The notes below the pieces were generated by a model. It saw only the letters and a program-made list of their open reading frames with translations. It had not been told where the DNA came from and did no database searches. A DNA stretch of 64,000 nucleotides from Rhyzopertha dominica. Lineage: Eukaryota; Arthropoda; Insecta; Coleoptera; Bostrichidae. Each line of letters begins with the position of its first letter. The stretch's first letter is position 1. Made by a program: the position numbers and the translations under genes. Where the stretch lies: contig QCXZ01000086.1 in assembly GCA_025024175.1 (NCBI GenBank), positions 15,776,245 through 15,840,244 on the forward strand. Direction: 5' to 3'. Below, in pieces: positions 24,111-34,510 of the stretch.

Positions 24111-25545
24111 CATTCGGGTAATATGGCCCCCTTTCACTTTCAGTACTTGCAGAAATTAAAATAAAAGCTCTAGAACAAAACAATTAATATCAAATCATCA
24201 TGTTTTTCTCTAATGAAAAAAGCTTAAAAATAAGAAAAACTAAACTGCTTGTTTTGGGCCATATTTCTGACTTTGTTTGAAATATGGCCCAGCGACTGGC
24301 AATAAACTAAAATACGGCCCACACTAGATTTGATCAATCCAATTGGCGCTTACGACTCTTCGGTATCTTCTGCTGTCTATTCCGACACATATTTCGTGCA
24401 CCCAGAAGCCGCATATGGCGCATTGACGCATGTCACTTTGAAAATCAGCGTTGCATACATCACACATTCAACTTTCATTTGCTGCTTCGTTTGAATTCTC
24501 GCCCTTTGAACTTTTTGGGTTTGATTTGAACTCATCTGCGCCAAAGATATTTTTTTTTAACAATTGAGCCTTATAATTCAATGCTTTTTTTCGTGGTGCT
24601 CTTAGCTTAACTGTTGTCATGTCAAGAGTTTTCAGAATTTAAGAAAACTGTTTGACTTCATTGAAAACTGGCTCTTTATTTTCTTTTGCAGAAGTATCTT
24701 CATCTTTGTATGTGGCTTGATTACAGTTACATTCAAAATATTAATTTTCTTATCTAAAACATCATTAGACCTGTTTAGAGTCGTTCCATTTGTGCAGTGA
24801 GAGCAACCAGGGGTTTGTTCTTCCAAATAATTGTTCAGCAAGACGAGCAAGTGGAATATCGTCGGAACTGTCGTATCTATGTGGCTCAACACCAACTGCC
24901 TCCAAAATGTTTCAATGTGACAAAGTTGACGGAGCAAAAGCAGTCTCTGGAATATATAATATGTAATCTCTGGGGTGAATTTTTAATATACAACTCATCA
25001 AGCACTTTCTCCAATTTTTCGAAGCGATCCTTCACAATAACCGGATTCAGTTTTTGAGCATTCGCTAGATTCATGGATTGAGCTTTTCTCTTCGAATTTG
25101 TAGGATGCCGTTTAAAAAAACCTTTGTACCACTTAAAACCAGCCATTTCTTTAGAGCTATTGAATTTAGGTGGCACGTCGTTTGCTACACAAAACTGTAG
25201 ACACTTCTTCGAACAGACTTTGGAGTTAAAGGTACTCCCAAACGTGAAAGCCTTAAAATGCGTCTTTCCAAGTCTGCTTCTTGTTTAAAAGTAATTAGAG
25301 GTTTAGGACCTAACCTTGCGCTAAGGCCAGATTTTAAATGGTTTCTCAAAGTTGTCCTAGGAATGTCACAAAATTTTCGACATACATCGAACTTTTCCCG
25401 TTCCTAAGGAGCCTTAATACGTCATCCATCATGTCTTGTGTCCAATTTCCACGAATTTCTCTGCAAGGTTTCCCTATTTTTCCCCTGAAAAATAAAATTG
25501 CAAAAGTCTGAAATAGGGCCCACCATTGGGCCATATTTCTGACTG
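24111..25545 (-). mobile_element. Internally deleted pogo-type transposon with TA target site
   Basis: TA dinucleotides flank the element (24109-24110, 25546-25547). The left end reads CATTCGGGTAATATGGCCC and the right end, inward, CAGTCAGAAATATGGCCC, an imperfect inverted repeat. A further GGGCCATATTTC/GAAATATGGCCC hairpin lies at 24256-24290, possibly an internal copy of the terminus. At 1435 bp the element is too short for a full pogo gene, and it lacks most of the DDE core. Confidence 0.7.
24329..25535 (-). pseudogene. pogo transposase, DDE domain deleted, zinc-finger C-terminus kept
   Basis: 25480-25346 has WTQDMMDDVLRLLRNGKSS, the first CENP-B-like HTH. 25150-25050 has GFKWYKGFFKRHPTNSKRK, the second HTH (GxxWxxxFxxRH). 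The catalytic region after about 24880 is largely missing. The end, 24480-24329, encodes CDVCNADF...CAICGFWVHEIC, a Cys/His zinc finger like those ending other insect pogo-like transposases, followed by a stop. Several shifts separate the blocks. Such a product could bind element ends but not cut, if it were expressed at all. Confidence 0.75.
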
Positions 25546-25547
25546 TA

Positions 25548-26686
25548 CATAGTTGTTGTTTAAGGTTTTTTTAATCATAAGTGAAGGTGCACCAAAAGCC
25601 GCACCTTATCTAAGATAGCCAAGAAACTACTAGTTTAATTGAATCCACACACTCACCTGCAAGAGTACTGTTCTGCACTTACCAGCTGAACTGCACTACC
25701 GGATGGTAACGCCTCCCGTTAATAGATGTCCCTGTGCAATATTCAACTTTAAGGTTGCAGAAAGCTTAAATTTGGAGCTGTGAGCTGACTCGATTCGTAT
25801 AACTTAGGTTATATATTTTAGGGTAAGATTTATGGTGTAAACCAGTTCAGTAGCTGATTAAGAACAATCTTCTCAACAAAAAAGGAAACTAGTCGTTCTG
25901 AACTCAAATTTGTGTTTATTTTATTTCGGCCGATACGAAATTAAAATTTAACGGCCATCCTCAGGCTGCAAAAACCGGAACAACGTGAGTGGAGAAGATA
26001 AAAATAGTAACGAGCTAACCATAATACATGTAGGAAGAAATCTTGAAACAAAATTACATTGTGAAAAAAGCCTAACTAAAAGGTGTTGCATAATGTATTA
26101 CAATGAAGTTTTTCATTTTTACTCCGCGACGGTGGATGTACATGTTGTTTTGGAGCTAGGAAAACGAGTAGGACCAGACATTTTTATGTTTGACATTTGT
26201 CACCGGCAAATGGGAAACCGTGAACATAGAGTGAATGAGTAGGGGGACAATAGATCCGCCAGTTGAGGGAAGACCGCACCGAGTTAAATATTAGAGCGTG
26301 CGCAATGAAACTTGAAATAATTTGGGTTTATTTTTAATTCGGGAAATTATGTGATTTCGTTGAATAAATTATTGGGAATTTGTATTTTGTAATGTATAAT
26401 TTCTCTAAATGTTAATAATATTGTTATTAAAATGTGTTTGTAAAACTATAGGTTCAGGGTTGAAATCATGACCAGACTGTAAGATATGATTAGCAAAATT
26501 AGAGATATGTGGTTGGTTTTTGTTAAGAAAATATAGGTAAACTTTAAACCACAGAACAGTATCGTAGAACGCAATCTGCAATGCTTCACGCTCTGCCAGT
26601 GTTGGCGCCATCTAGCGATTGGGCTTGCAACTAAATGCGGCGGTAAATTTGAATATATTGCTTTTATTATAATTATCAATATATTT
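25548..26686. other. No recognisable gene; Penelope-type end near 25.9 kb
   Basis: An 85-codon plus frame (25985-26242) has no known motif. The stretch 25880-25985 contains the hammerhead-like core described separately and probably marks the terminal repeat of a lost Penelope-like copy. Confidence 0.35.
25924..25964 (-). ncRNA. Hammerhead-ribozyme-like core
   Basis: On the minus strand: CTGAGGA (fits CUGANGA), then TGGCCG, a 19-nt AT-rich loop, CGGCC, then GAAA. Stem II of five GC-rich pairs flanked by both invariant boxes is a strong match for the hammerhead core. Stem III and the cleavage triplet are not obvious, as in the minimal forms in Penelope-like elements. The flanking sequence has no coding remnant. 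Confidence 0.6.
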
Positions 26687-26791
26687 GGGCCGGTGGTAAC
26701 GGCGTATTTTAGCGTTCTTATTGGTGTTGCCATGGTTTGATCCGAGGTTAACATCGCGATCAAATTTGATCCGCGTTTGTGCAACCGGCCC
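26687..26791. mobile_element. PIF/Harbinger-type MITE, 105 bp
   Basis: The ends are GGGCCGGTGGTAACGGCG and, read inward from the right, GGGCCGGTTGCACAAACGCG. Both are flanked by TTT (26684-26686, 26792-26794), consistent with a 3-bp target duplication. An internal GATCAAATTTGATC palindrome lies at about 26758-26771. GGGCCGGTTGCA ends are familiar from arthropod Harbinger-like MITEs. No coding capacity. Confidence 0.6.
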
Positions 26792-27189
26792 TTTATGTTT
26801 GAAATATGAAATGAAACAATGTGATAATGAATATAACAATATTTATTATCAAAAACTTACAAAAACAATACTTAAAGTTATATTAATTAAATATTTTTTT
26901 TACAAAGCTGAATGGCCTCAATTGTAGGCCATTAGGAGTGGAGGGTGCCGCTTCTTTGCCCAACAGAATTCGGTTTATATGTTATTAATTAAATATAATT
27001 AAGTGTACAATATTTTTAATAACCTGATTAATGAGGATATTTTTATGGGGACAATCTAGCAAAAAGGACAACAAATCTAAATTATTCATGTAAGTGGTAA
27101 TTGCATCACTTACATAAATGTGATGCGCACAGTGTGGCAACAAATACTCTACTGGATTGGTAATTTGCATTACAGCAGTAACAAAATTG

Positions 27190-28760
27190 ACATTTCAGTA
27201 GTGTAATTTGTTGCCAATGTCCCTAAACATCACAATACTGTGGCGTTGCTCAGGCTGTCCCTTATGTAGCAAATTATTACAGCAGGTACTGCGTGTATGG
27301 AATTGGGGAATAACTGTCTTCGCAATATAACTTGCTAAATAATTTGCTACATAAGTTTGCATGGTAGTTGGACCGTCAGAAATCATCAAGTATGGTGGTA
27401 GCGGAGGCAGCTGATGTTCAAGACGTACCTCAGGTGGGTTATCACCGATTGTGACACAAATTGTGTGAGCGTGGCAAGGAGTGTGTCAGATTCATCAGCT
27501 TCGCAGTTTGCAAGCTTTGAATGGTATTTTGTAAAATTGTTAACTAAAAGACTTTTGTAGTACGGTCCGAAAGCAGCAACTGTGGGAATGATGCTGGCGA
27601 ACTTGGCCAAAAAAATTTTCTAAGGCGTCCTGATTAAACGCTCTTGTGGCAAATTTAGAAAAGCCGAAATCTTTTAATTTTAGCCGCAAGAGTTTAAAAG
27701 CATTTAAAGTAAGCTCCTAGTCTCTGAGAACCTCAGGACGTTCAAGGTCTCCAGTTTTAGCTTTAATAAAAGCCATGCTGCTAATTAAAGCTAAAGCCTC
27801 GTACCTGAGGACATATTTCGCTGGTTACTGTCTTTTTTCTTAACAATTTTACAGTTCTTCCTCCAATACCCCCATTAACACTGTCGAAGAACTGCAAGAG
27901 AATTGCAGTATCTTCGCCCTCCCGAGGCATTTGCCTTCGACCACACACACTGACAGTACCGTCGCGACTCATCAGGGCGATTATGGATGCGACAGAAGTA
28001 TTGAAAGCTTGCGCAGTTTTTGAGACTTTCATTTTTTGAATTTTGCTTGGAATAACATGAAAACCTGTTAAATTACGTAAAGCTCGTAGGTTTCCACTAC
28101 TTCTGTCTATAAAATATGCATCCTCTATGTGCTTGCTATTCTCTCTTTTCCCGCATGAGAAAAGCGTAGGTCTTTCGTAAGCAAATTATTGCGAATGCAT
28201 TTTAAGAGGTGAGGAGGATCAAAGACAGGGATTACAACATTGTTACCAATTCGGATTATCTCCTGTCGTTCATGCATTAGCTTTTGTTTCAGCAATTAGC
28301 TCACGAATGGCCTTTGAATTTGCAGCTCCTTGGTCGCACACAGATGCTACAACATGCAAACCGATCGCCTGTAATGACATTTCATCAAACATCAAAATGC
28401 AACATTTTTGCATTTTAGTTTTCATCTTGCCAATCTTGATTCTCAAAGTACGGAATACTTCTTCATTGATGCCGGGTCTATGAGAAATATGACGTACAGT
28501 TTTTCTGACAGTCTCAACGCTCGGTAAGCTGAACAAACTAGACAAGAACCTGTACGCTTTTGGGCTCCTCTTGTAAAGGGCCAAGGCCAAAAGTTTGTCT
28601 TCCTCTGTAAAAATATATTTGTGCTTGTGTCTCTCTGCATTGCATATCTGAGAATTTATGAAATTTTTTGCAACAGGGTCTAGTTTATCCAACCCATCCA
28701 AAAGCCCTGTTCTGGCAAACCTTTCTGCTTCCAATAACCTCCTTTTTACAGATTGTCCCC
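27190..28760 (-). pseudogene. P-element superfamily transposase, frameshifted
   Basis: P-type (THAP9-like) transposases use an RNase H-like fold interrupted by a GTP-binding insertion. 28760-28270 encodes EEDKLLALALYKRSPKAYRF, LPSVETVRKTV and ILMFDEMSLQAIG, where FDEM holds the first catalytic Asp, then VASVCDQGAAN with the second Asp region. 28032-27781 continues in another frame. About 27660-27600 gives NQDALENFFGQVRQ, the family's conserved C-terminal acidic motif, and 27350-27200 a zinc-ligand-rich tail (YVANYLASYIAK). The THAP finger is absent. Its N-terminal edge abuts the stop codon of a hAT transposase at 28760. Dead by several shifts. Confidence 0.8.
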
Positions 28761-29217
28761 TACGCTGGCTGATAGCGGCACGCAAGTATTATTTCTTCCA
28801 CTTTGTTGCTGGACAGACGAGAGCGCTTGTCGGTGATAATTTTGCCAGCCTTAGAAAAATTCGTTCGCGGGGAACGGAAGTTCCTGTTATAATTAGGGGT
28901 TCGTAAAAATGTCATTTAATCTAGGATACTGTTCTTTCCTTTTTTAAGACTATAAGAACGGATCCTCATATCTGGAAATGACAGCTTCTTTTAAAAAGTT
29001 ATCAACTTCTATAATTCCAGCGGCCTGTGGATCGCTTGAAGTCCTGGTTTTTGCAGTAATACTGTCAAAATCTGTCTATGGAAGAGTCTGGTTTGAACTT
29101 GAAACTGAAAGAACGTCTTGATCACTTAGATACAGCGATGAATGAGCGGTAATGCTTTTAATTGAGTTAGCTCTTTGAATTAAAGAATCATTTGCAGCCT
29201 TATATAATAATTCGTAA
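28760..29217 (-). pseudogene. hAT transposase C-terminal part, separated from its N-terminal side by Penelope insertion
   Basis: The minus strand encodes ELLYKAANDSLIQRANS (about 29210-29160) and, after shifts, the dimerisation motif ERIFSKAGKIITDKRSRLSS (about 28870-28800), ending VEEIIL and a TAG at 28760. The upstream part of the same gene resumes at 34260 beyond the Penelope cluster. The two sides join at a repeated TTCATAAATCATTA, so the interruption is the insertion of the cluster. Confidence 0.78.
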
Positions 29218-29231
29218 TTCATAAATCATTA
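29218..29231. repeat. Left copy of 14-bp target duplication of the Penelope cluster
   Basis: TTCATAAATCATTA at 29218-29231 is repeated at 34246-34259. The last bases overlap the start of the Penelope tail, so the true duplication may be a few bases shorter. Penelope elements usually make 10-15 bp duplications. Confidence 0.72.
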
Positions 29232-29329
29232 ATAATGAATAGTGGAGTTTTTTGGAAGTTATTAAATAATAATAAAACACTTGTTTAATCCTACTTCCAA
29301 ACTTTTATTTTTGGCAAAGCCAAATGCCA

Positions 29330-29366
29330 GCATTTCAACCGCCAAGCGGCCTTCTTCGGTGGCTTA
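29330..29366 (-). ncRNA. Hammerhead-like motif in Penelope 3' repeat
   Basis: On the minus strand: CCGAAGA, AG, GCCG-CTTG-GCGG, TT, GAAA, TGC. This has the hammerhead layout with one change in the first box (C for U at the second position). Identical copies lie in copy B (about 31974-32010, minus) and copy C (about 34148-34184, plus). No convincing stem III partner is visible, so it may be a relic or work only as a dimer. Confidence 0.4.
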
Positions 29367-29463
29367 ACAAGTATAACTAAATTAAAACAGTAAAGACATT
29401 TAAACATATTGTAAACATAGATAGGTACAGAGTAGTGTGGTGTGGGAAAAGAATTTGTTTATA

Positions 29464-31749
29464 TTATATTTTCGACTTGACTATTGCGATAAGTGGGTTA
29501 TTTAAGGGCGTGAGATCCGTATTTAGCAGATGGCTTGAGTTGCGTTTCATGTAAACAGCCTCTAAGGGGTTCAAGTTGACGCGTGTGGACGGTTTTATGT
29601 TCTTGACGTTGGCAATATTAAATTTGTGACCTGTTTCAATATTATGTAAAGCTAGTGCAGATTTTTCTCCATTTCTATTGTTTACGTGGTACATATGTTC
29701 TTTGAATCTAATATTTGCATTACGTTTTGTTTGGCCAATGTACTTTTTTGGGCAGTTACAGCATTTAATTTCATAAATTCCAGATTTGTTTAGCATATCT
29801 TCTTTATCCAGGGTGTTACCTAATAAGTTCTTTAATGTGTAGTTGTTTCCAAAAGCAAGATTTATATTAAATTTAGAAAATAAATTTTGAAATTTATGCT
29901 CTATTGAAGGATGGTATGTAAATTTTCTATGGAATATGATTTCTTTTTCTGGACTAAGATGCGTGCAAGATTGTAAATTTAATTTATATTTGTGTTTGTT
30001 CAATAACTTACTGATCATTTCTTTTTTGAATCCATTTGAATTGGCTAAATTATATATGTATGATAGTTCGTTTTTATAATTTTCTGTGGATAATGGCACA
30101 TTTAGCAATCTATGTATTAAGCTATTAAAGGCGGACATTTTGTATTTGAAAGGTGTACAAGAACTGTTTTTTATGTAATTATCTGTATGTGTCGGTTTTC
30201 TGTAAATATTGAACGTGATTGTTTCATCTTTTCTTGATATTAATAAATCTAAAAATGGCAATTGAGAATCCTTTTCTAGTTCAAAAGTGAAATTTATCGA
30301 CTGATATAATGAATTTAATTTTTGTGTAAAGTTATTAATATCAAAGTTATTATCTATTATAGCAAAAACATCGTCTACATATCTATACCACAGTATCGGA
30401 AATTCATTTGTATTTTTTACATTATTTTCCAGGTAGCTTAAGAAAAGGTTAGCTAAGAAAGGTGAAAGAGGGTTGCCCATCGCCAATCCAAATTTTTGTT
30501 TATAAAATCTTTTATTAAATATAAATGTGTTTTGTTCAATGCACACTTTTGTTAACTTTAAGTATTCGTCAATGACCGCTCTATCAAGTTTATTTTTTTC
30601 AAGAAAATCTTCCAAAAATTCTAAAGCTTGAGGTACTGGTACGCTATTGAACAATGATTCGACATCAAAAGATATTAGTCTGTGATTGTGTTTAATTTCA
30701 AAATTTTTTAGTTTATTTATTAAATCTAGAGAATTTTTTATTGAACAGTCGTTATTTAGTGTTAATTTATTGAATTCGTTAACCAACCACTTTGCTAATA
30801 AGTAATTTGGAGCGTTTACGTTTGACACTATGAGGCGATATTTATTTCCTGGTTTATGAATTTTCGGTAGAGCATAACTTTTTGATATCAACGGATTTTT
30901 TAGCTTTAACTTATATTTAAGATTACTATTAATTAACAAACTGCAACTGTCCAAAGTATCATTCACCTCTTTTATAATTTTTTTTAACGGGTTTTTGCTT
31001 ATTATATCATAGGGACCGGTTTCTAACATAGAAGTAACGTTATTAAAATAATCGTCTTTTTCTATAATGACTATGGAATTTCCCTTATCAGCTTTTACAT
31101 AAAAACAACTCTTACCTTTTAAGCTTTTTAAAACCTTTGTCTGTGATGAAACTGTGCATTGTCTCTGATGTTTTCCATGTATTTCTTTCTCTAAAATTTT
31201 TTTGCTTCTCCTTCTCACTTCCGATTTGTTTTCTTCACTAAAATTTACAATCACGTTTTCTATATCACTAATTATATCTTCTAAAGGAAAATATTTTGGT
31301 TTTATTGCATGTTTTAAGCCGTGTTTTAACAAATCAAGTTCAGTATTGGAAAATGAAATATTAGTTTTATTATGTACTGTTATTGTAGTGTCCAATTTTC
31401 TCTCGTTCTGCGCCACTTGGTGTGATGACGAAGAAATGTCCAATTTATTCTCATTCTGGGAAACTCGGTATGATGATGATGAACCTTGTAGCACTTGCAA
31501 TTTTAATTTTAAATTTCGATATTTCTTTTTCACTTTTTCACTGATCACTGTGTGCACTTTTTGTTCGAAAAAATTCCATTCAATGGGAGAATAGAACGCT
31601 GCTAATTTTAGATGCCTTGAATAAACCTCCAACTGTAGTTCTTGCCTTTTTCGGTGTAGATCTGCTATTTCCATTTTCAACCAATATGTCTTAGCCTTGT
31701 CTGTCACCTTTCTTAAATCCTTATGGTATTTATTGGTTTGCACTTTCAT
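29464..31749 (-). CDS. Penelope-like reverse transcriptase with GIY-YIG endonuclease
   Basis: This protein would carry out target-primed reverse transcription: a GIY-YIG nuclease nicks the target and a telomerase-related RT extends it. The 761-codon frame starts at an ATG and has no internal stop. Landmarks: DKGNSIVI (residues 221-228, conserved in Penelope RTs), LPKIHKP (294-300), FDVESLF with first palm Asp (361-367), GLAMGNPLSP (421-430), YVDD catalytic pair (457-460). The C-terminal GIY-YIG domain has GIYEI (657), YIGQT (670), Arg676-Asn677 and FKEH with the catalytic Glu (682-685). A Cys pair precedes YIG (CCNC). Length and domain order fit full-length Penelope proteins (about 750-850 residues), so it looks potentially functional. 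It is the youngest-looking coding sequence in the middle of the window. Confidence 0.92.
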   Translation of the reverse strand: MKVQTNKYHKDLRKVTDKAKTYWLKMEIADLHRKRQELQLEVYSRHLKLAAFYSPIEWNFFEQKVHTVISEKVKKKYRNLKLKLQVLQGSSSSYRVSQNENKLDISSSSHQVAQNERKLDTTITVHNKTNISFSNTELDLLKHGLKHAIKPKYFPLEDIISDIENVIVNFSEENKSEVRRRSKKILEKEIHGKHQRQCTVSSQTKVLKSLKGKSCFYVKADKGNSIVIIEKDDYFNNVTSMLETGPYDIISKNPLKKIIKEVNDTLDSCSLLINSNLKYKLKLKNPLISKSYALPKIHKPGNKYRLIVSNVNAPNYLLAKWLVNEFNKLTLNNDCSIKNSLDLINKLKNFEIKHNHRLISFDVESLFNSVPVPQALEFLEDFLEKNKLDRAVIDEYLKLTKVCIEQNTFIFNKRFYKQKFGLAMGNPLSPFLANLFLSYLENNVKNTNEFPILWYRYVDDVFAIIDNNFDINNFTQKLNSLYQSINFTFELEKDSQLPFLDLLISRKDETITFNIYRKPTHTDNYIKNSSCTPFKYKMSAFNSLIHRLLNVPLSTENYKNELSYIYNLANSNGFKKEMISKLLNKHKYKLNLQSCTHLSPEKEIIFHRKFTYHPSIEHKFQNLFSKFNINLAFGNNYTLKNLLGNTLDKEDMLNKSGIYEIKCCNCPKKYIGQTKRNANIRFKEHMYHVNNRNGEKSALALHNIETGHKFNIANVKNIKPSTRVNLNPLEAVYMKRNSSHLLNTDLTPLNNPLIAIVKSKI

Positions 31750-31871
31750 GAACTTTGGGTATACGCCACTGCTTTTACACTGGTTAAGGAACCATAAAAT
31801 CAGCCGTTGTTAGAGAAATTTTGGTTTTGAGTTTAAAATACTTGTTTAACTCCATCGACCAGGACGTCATT

Positions 31872-32404
31872 ATTAATAATGAATAGTGGAGTTTTTTGGA
31901 AGTTATTAAATAATAATAAAACACTTGTTTAATCCTACTTCCAAACTTTTATTTTTGGCAAAGCCAAATGCCAGCATTTCAACCGCCAAGCGGCCTTCTT
32001 CGGTGGCTTAACAAGTATAACTAAATTAAAACAGTAAAGACATTTAAACATATTGTAAACATAGATAGGTACAGAGTAGTGTGGTGTGGGAAAAGAATTT
32101 GTTTATATTATATTTTCGACTTGACTATTGCGATAAGTGGGTTATTTAAGGGCGTGAGATCCGTATTTAGCAGATGGCTTGAGTTGCGTTTCATGTAAAC
32201 AGCCTCTAAGGGGTTCAAGTTGACGCGTGTGGACGGTTTTATGTTCTTGACGTTGGCATATTAAATTGTGACCTGTTTCAATATTATGTAAAGCTAGTGC
32301 AGATTTTTCTCCATTTCTATTGTTTACGTGGTACATATGTTCTTTGAATCTAATATTTGCATTACGTTTTGTTTGGCCAATGTACTTTTTTGGGCAGTTA
32401 CAGC
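31872..32404 (-). pseudogene. Penelope-like element, copy B, 3' part, cut by assembly gap
   Basis: This repeats the 3' repeat and C-terminal coding region of copy A, ending at the gap within the GIY-YIG coding region. It differs from A by two single-base losses (GGCATATTAAATTG at about 32255-32269 against GGCAATATTAAATTTG), which shift the frame, so it is not an identical duplicate. Confidence 0.85.
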
Positions 32405-32504
32405 NNNNNNNNNNNNNNNNNNNNNNNNNNNNNNNNNNNNNNNNNNNNNNNNNNNNNNNNNNNNNNNNNNNNNNNNNNNNNNNNNNNNNNNNNNNNNNNN
32501 NNNN
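32405..32504. other. Assembly gap, 100 N
   Basis: Exactly 100 N, a common placeholder for a gap of unknown size. It sits between oppositely oriented Penelope copies; predicted proteins across it are meaningless. Confidence 0.98.
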
Positions 32505-34247
32505 TATATAAGCAAAAACCCGTTAAAAAAAAATTATAAAAGAGGTGAATGATACTTTGGACAGTTGCAGTTTGTTAATTAATAGTAATCTTAAATATAA
32601 GTTAAAGCTAAAAAATCCGTTGATATCAAAAAGTTATGCTCTACCGAAAATTCATAAACCAGGAAATAAATATCGCCTCATAGTGTCAAACGTAAACGCT
32701 CCAAATTACTTATTAGCAAAGTGGTTGGTTAACGAATTCAATAAATTAACACTAAATAACGACTGTTCAATAAAAAATTCTCTAGATTTAATAAATAAAC
32801 TAAAAAATTTTGAAATTAAACACAATCACAGACTAATATCTTTTGATGTCGAATCATTGTTCAATAGCGTACCAGTACCTCAAGCTTTAGAATTTTTGGA
32901 AGATTTTCTTGAAAAAAATAAACTTGATAGAGCGGTCATTGACGAATACTTAAAGTTAACAAAAGTGTGCATTGAACAAAACACATTTATATTTAATAAA
33001 AGATTTTATAAACAAAAATTTGGATTGGCGATGGGCAACCCTCTTTCACCTTTCTTAGCTAACCTTTTCTTAAGCTACCTGGAAAATAATGTAAAAAATA
33101 CAAATGAATTTCCGATACTGTGGTATAGATATGTAGACGATGTTTTTGCTATAATAGATAATAACTTTGATATTAATAACTTTACACAAAAATTAAATTC
33201 ATTATATCAGTCGATAAATTTCACTTTTGAACTAGAAAAGGATTCTCAATTGCCATTTTTAGATTTATTAATATCAAGAAAAGATGAAACAATCACGTTC
33301 AATATTTACAGAAAACCGACACATACAGATAATTACATAAAAAACAGTTCTTGTACACCTTTCAAATACAAAATGTCCGCCTTTAATAGCTTAATACATA
33401 GATTGCTAAATGTGCCATTATCCACAGAAAATTATAAAAACGAACTATCATACATATATAATTTAGCCAATTCAAATGGATTCAAAAAAGAAATGATCAG
33501 TAAGTTATTGAACAAACACAAATATAAATTAAATTTACAATCTTGCACGCATCTTAGTCCAGAAAAAGAAATCATATTCCATAGAAAATTTACATACCAT
33601 CCTTCAATAGAGCATAAATTTCAAAATTTATTTTCTAAATTTAATATAAATCTTGCTTTTGGAAACAACTACACATTAAAGAACTTATTAGGTAACACCC
33701 TGGATAAAGAAGATATGCTAAACAAATCTGGAATTTATGAAATTAAATGCTGTAACTGCCCAAAAAAGTACATTGGCCAAACAAAACGTAATGCAAATAT
33801 TAGATTCAAAGAACATATGTACCACGTAAACAATAGAAATGGAGAAAAATCTGCACTAGCTTTACATAATATTGAAACAGGTCACAAATTTAATATTGCC
33901 AACGTCAAGAACATAAAACCGTCCACACGCGTCAACTTGAACCCCTTAGAGGCTGTTTACATGAAACGCAACTCAAGCCATCTGCTAAATACGGATCTCA
34001 CGCCCTTAAATAACCCACTTATCGCAATAGTCAAGTCGAAAATATAATATAAACAAATTCTTTTCCCACACCACACTACTCTGTACCTATCTATGTTTAC
34101 AATATGTTTAAATGTCTTTACTGTTTTAATTTAGTTATACTTGTTAAGCCACCGAAGAAGGCCGCTTGGCGGTTGAAATGCTGGCATTTGGCTTTGCCAA
34201 AAATAAAAGTTTGGAAGTAGGATTAAACAAGTGTTTTATTATTATTT
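32505..34247 (+). mobile_element. Penelope-like element, copy C, inverted and 5'-cut by the gap
   Basis: Copy C is the reverse complement of copy A from about 31015 downward. It ends at 34247, about 36 bases before the outer tail seen in A and B, and is followed by the right target duplication. Next to the gap it has nine A's where copy A has eight. Confidence 0.88.
32545..34047 (+). pseudogene. Penelope-like RT/GIY-YIG ORF, partial copy C
   Basis: The frame covers 500 codons equal by eye to residues 262-761 of copy A, with YVDD and the GIY-YIG residues intact. The predicted start is an artefact: the frame is cut by the gap, and the ninth A shifts it from the upstream part. The N-terminal third is absent or hidden in the gap. 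Confidence 0.85.
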
Positions 34248-34259
34248 CATAAATCATTA
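34246..34259. repeat. Right copy of 14-bp target duplication of the Penelope cluster
   Basis: TTCATAAATCATTA, matching 29218-29231. Removing one copy and everything between rejoins the flanking hAT sequence. Confidence 0.72.
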
Positions 34260-34510
34260 TTTGAAACGGGTATCCAGAAGGGTCGCTTGAAGGCATAATT
34301 CATTGTTTTCGATAATATGTGACCGAAAAGCTTCCCTGTCTTTGCCTTTGCATTGCAATGTTTTTTGTAGATCATTGCGCACCTCTTTCATTAAATGAGG
34401 GAAATCATTATAAATGTATAATTTCATTATCCTCAATAACATAACCCTAATACCTGTTTGAAATATTTTCTCAATGCTACTAATCCTTGTTTCGTTTGAA
34501 CAGACACGAA
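34260..34510 (-). pseudogene. hAT transposase middle part, right flank of Penelope cluster
   Basis: The minus strand reads MKLYIYNDFPHLMKEVR...ENNELCLQATLLDTRFK. LCLQAtLLDpRFK is a conserved hAT segment lying well upstream of the dimerisation motif, which is found at about 28800-28870 on the other side of the cluster. The catalytic Asp regions are not visible to the right, where Harbinger sequence begins near 34.69 kb, so the gene was already truncated. Confidence 0.72.

Larger units (their letters stand above)
29228..31871 (-). mobile_element. Penelope-like element, copy A (2644 bp unit)
   Basis: The unit starts again at 31872 with the same ATTAATAATGAATAGTGGAG, so copies A and B form a head-to-tail tandem with a 2644-bp period, the partial tandem (pseudo-LTR) arrangement known for Penelope-like elements. 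It contains an intact ORF, a 3' region with an (ATT/AAT)-rich end, and a hammerhead-like motif. Confidence 0.88.

Noticed and set aside
26405..26839. Overlapping minus-strand frames of 68-112 codons
   Set aside because: They overlap a MITE and AT-rich flank; no motif, and mutually inconsistent frames.
31202..31594. 130-codon plus-strand frame
   Set aside because: It is antisense to the N-terminal part of the intact Penelope ORF and has no motif.
32320..32552. Several frames crossing the N block
   Set aside because: They exist only because N codons are not stops; the block is an assembly gap.
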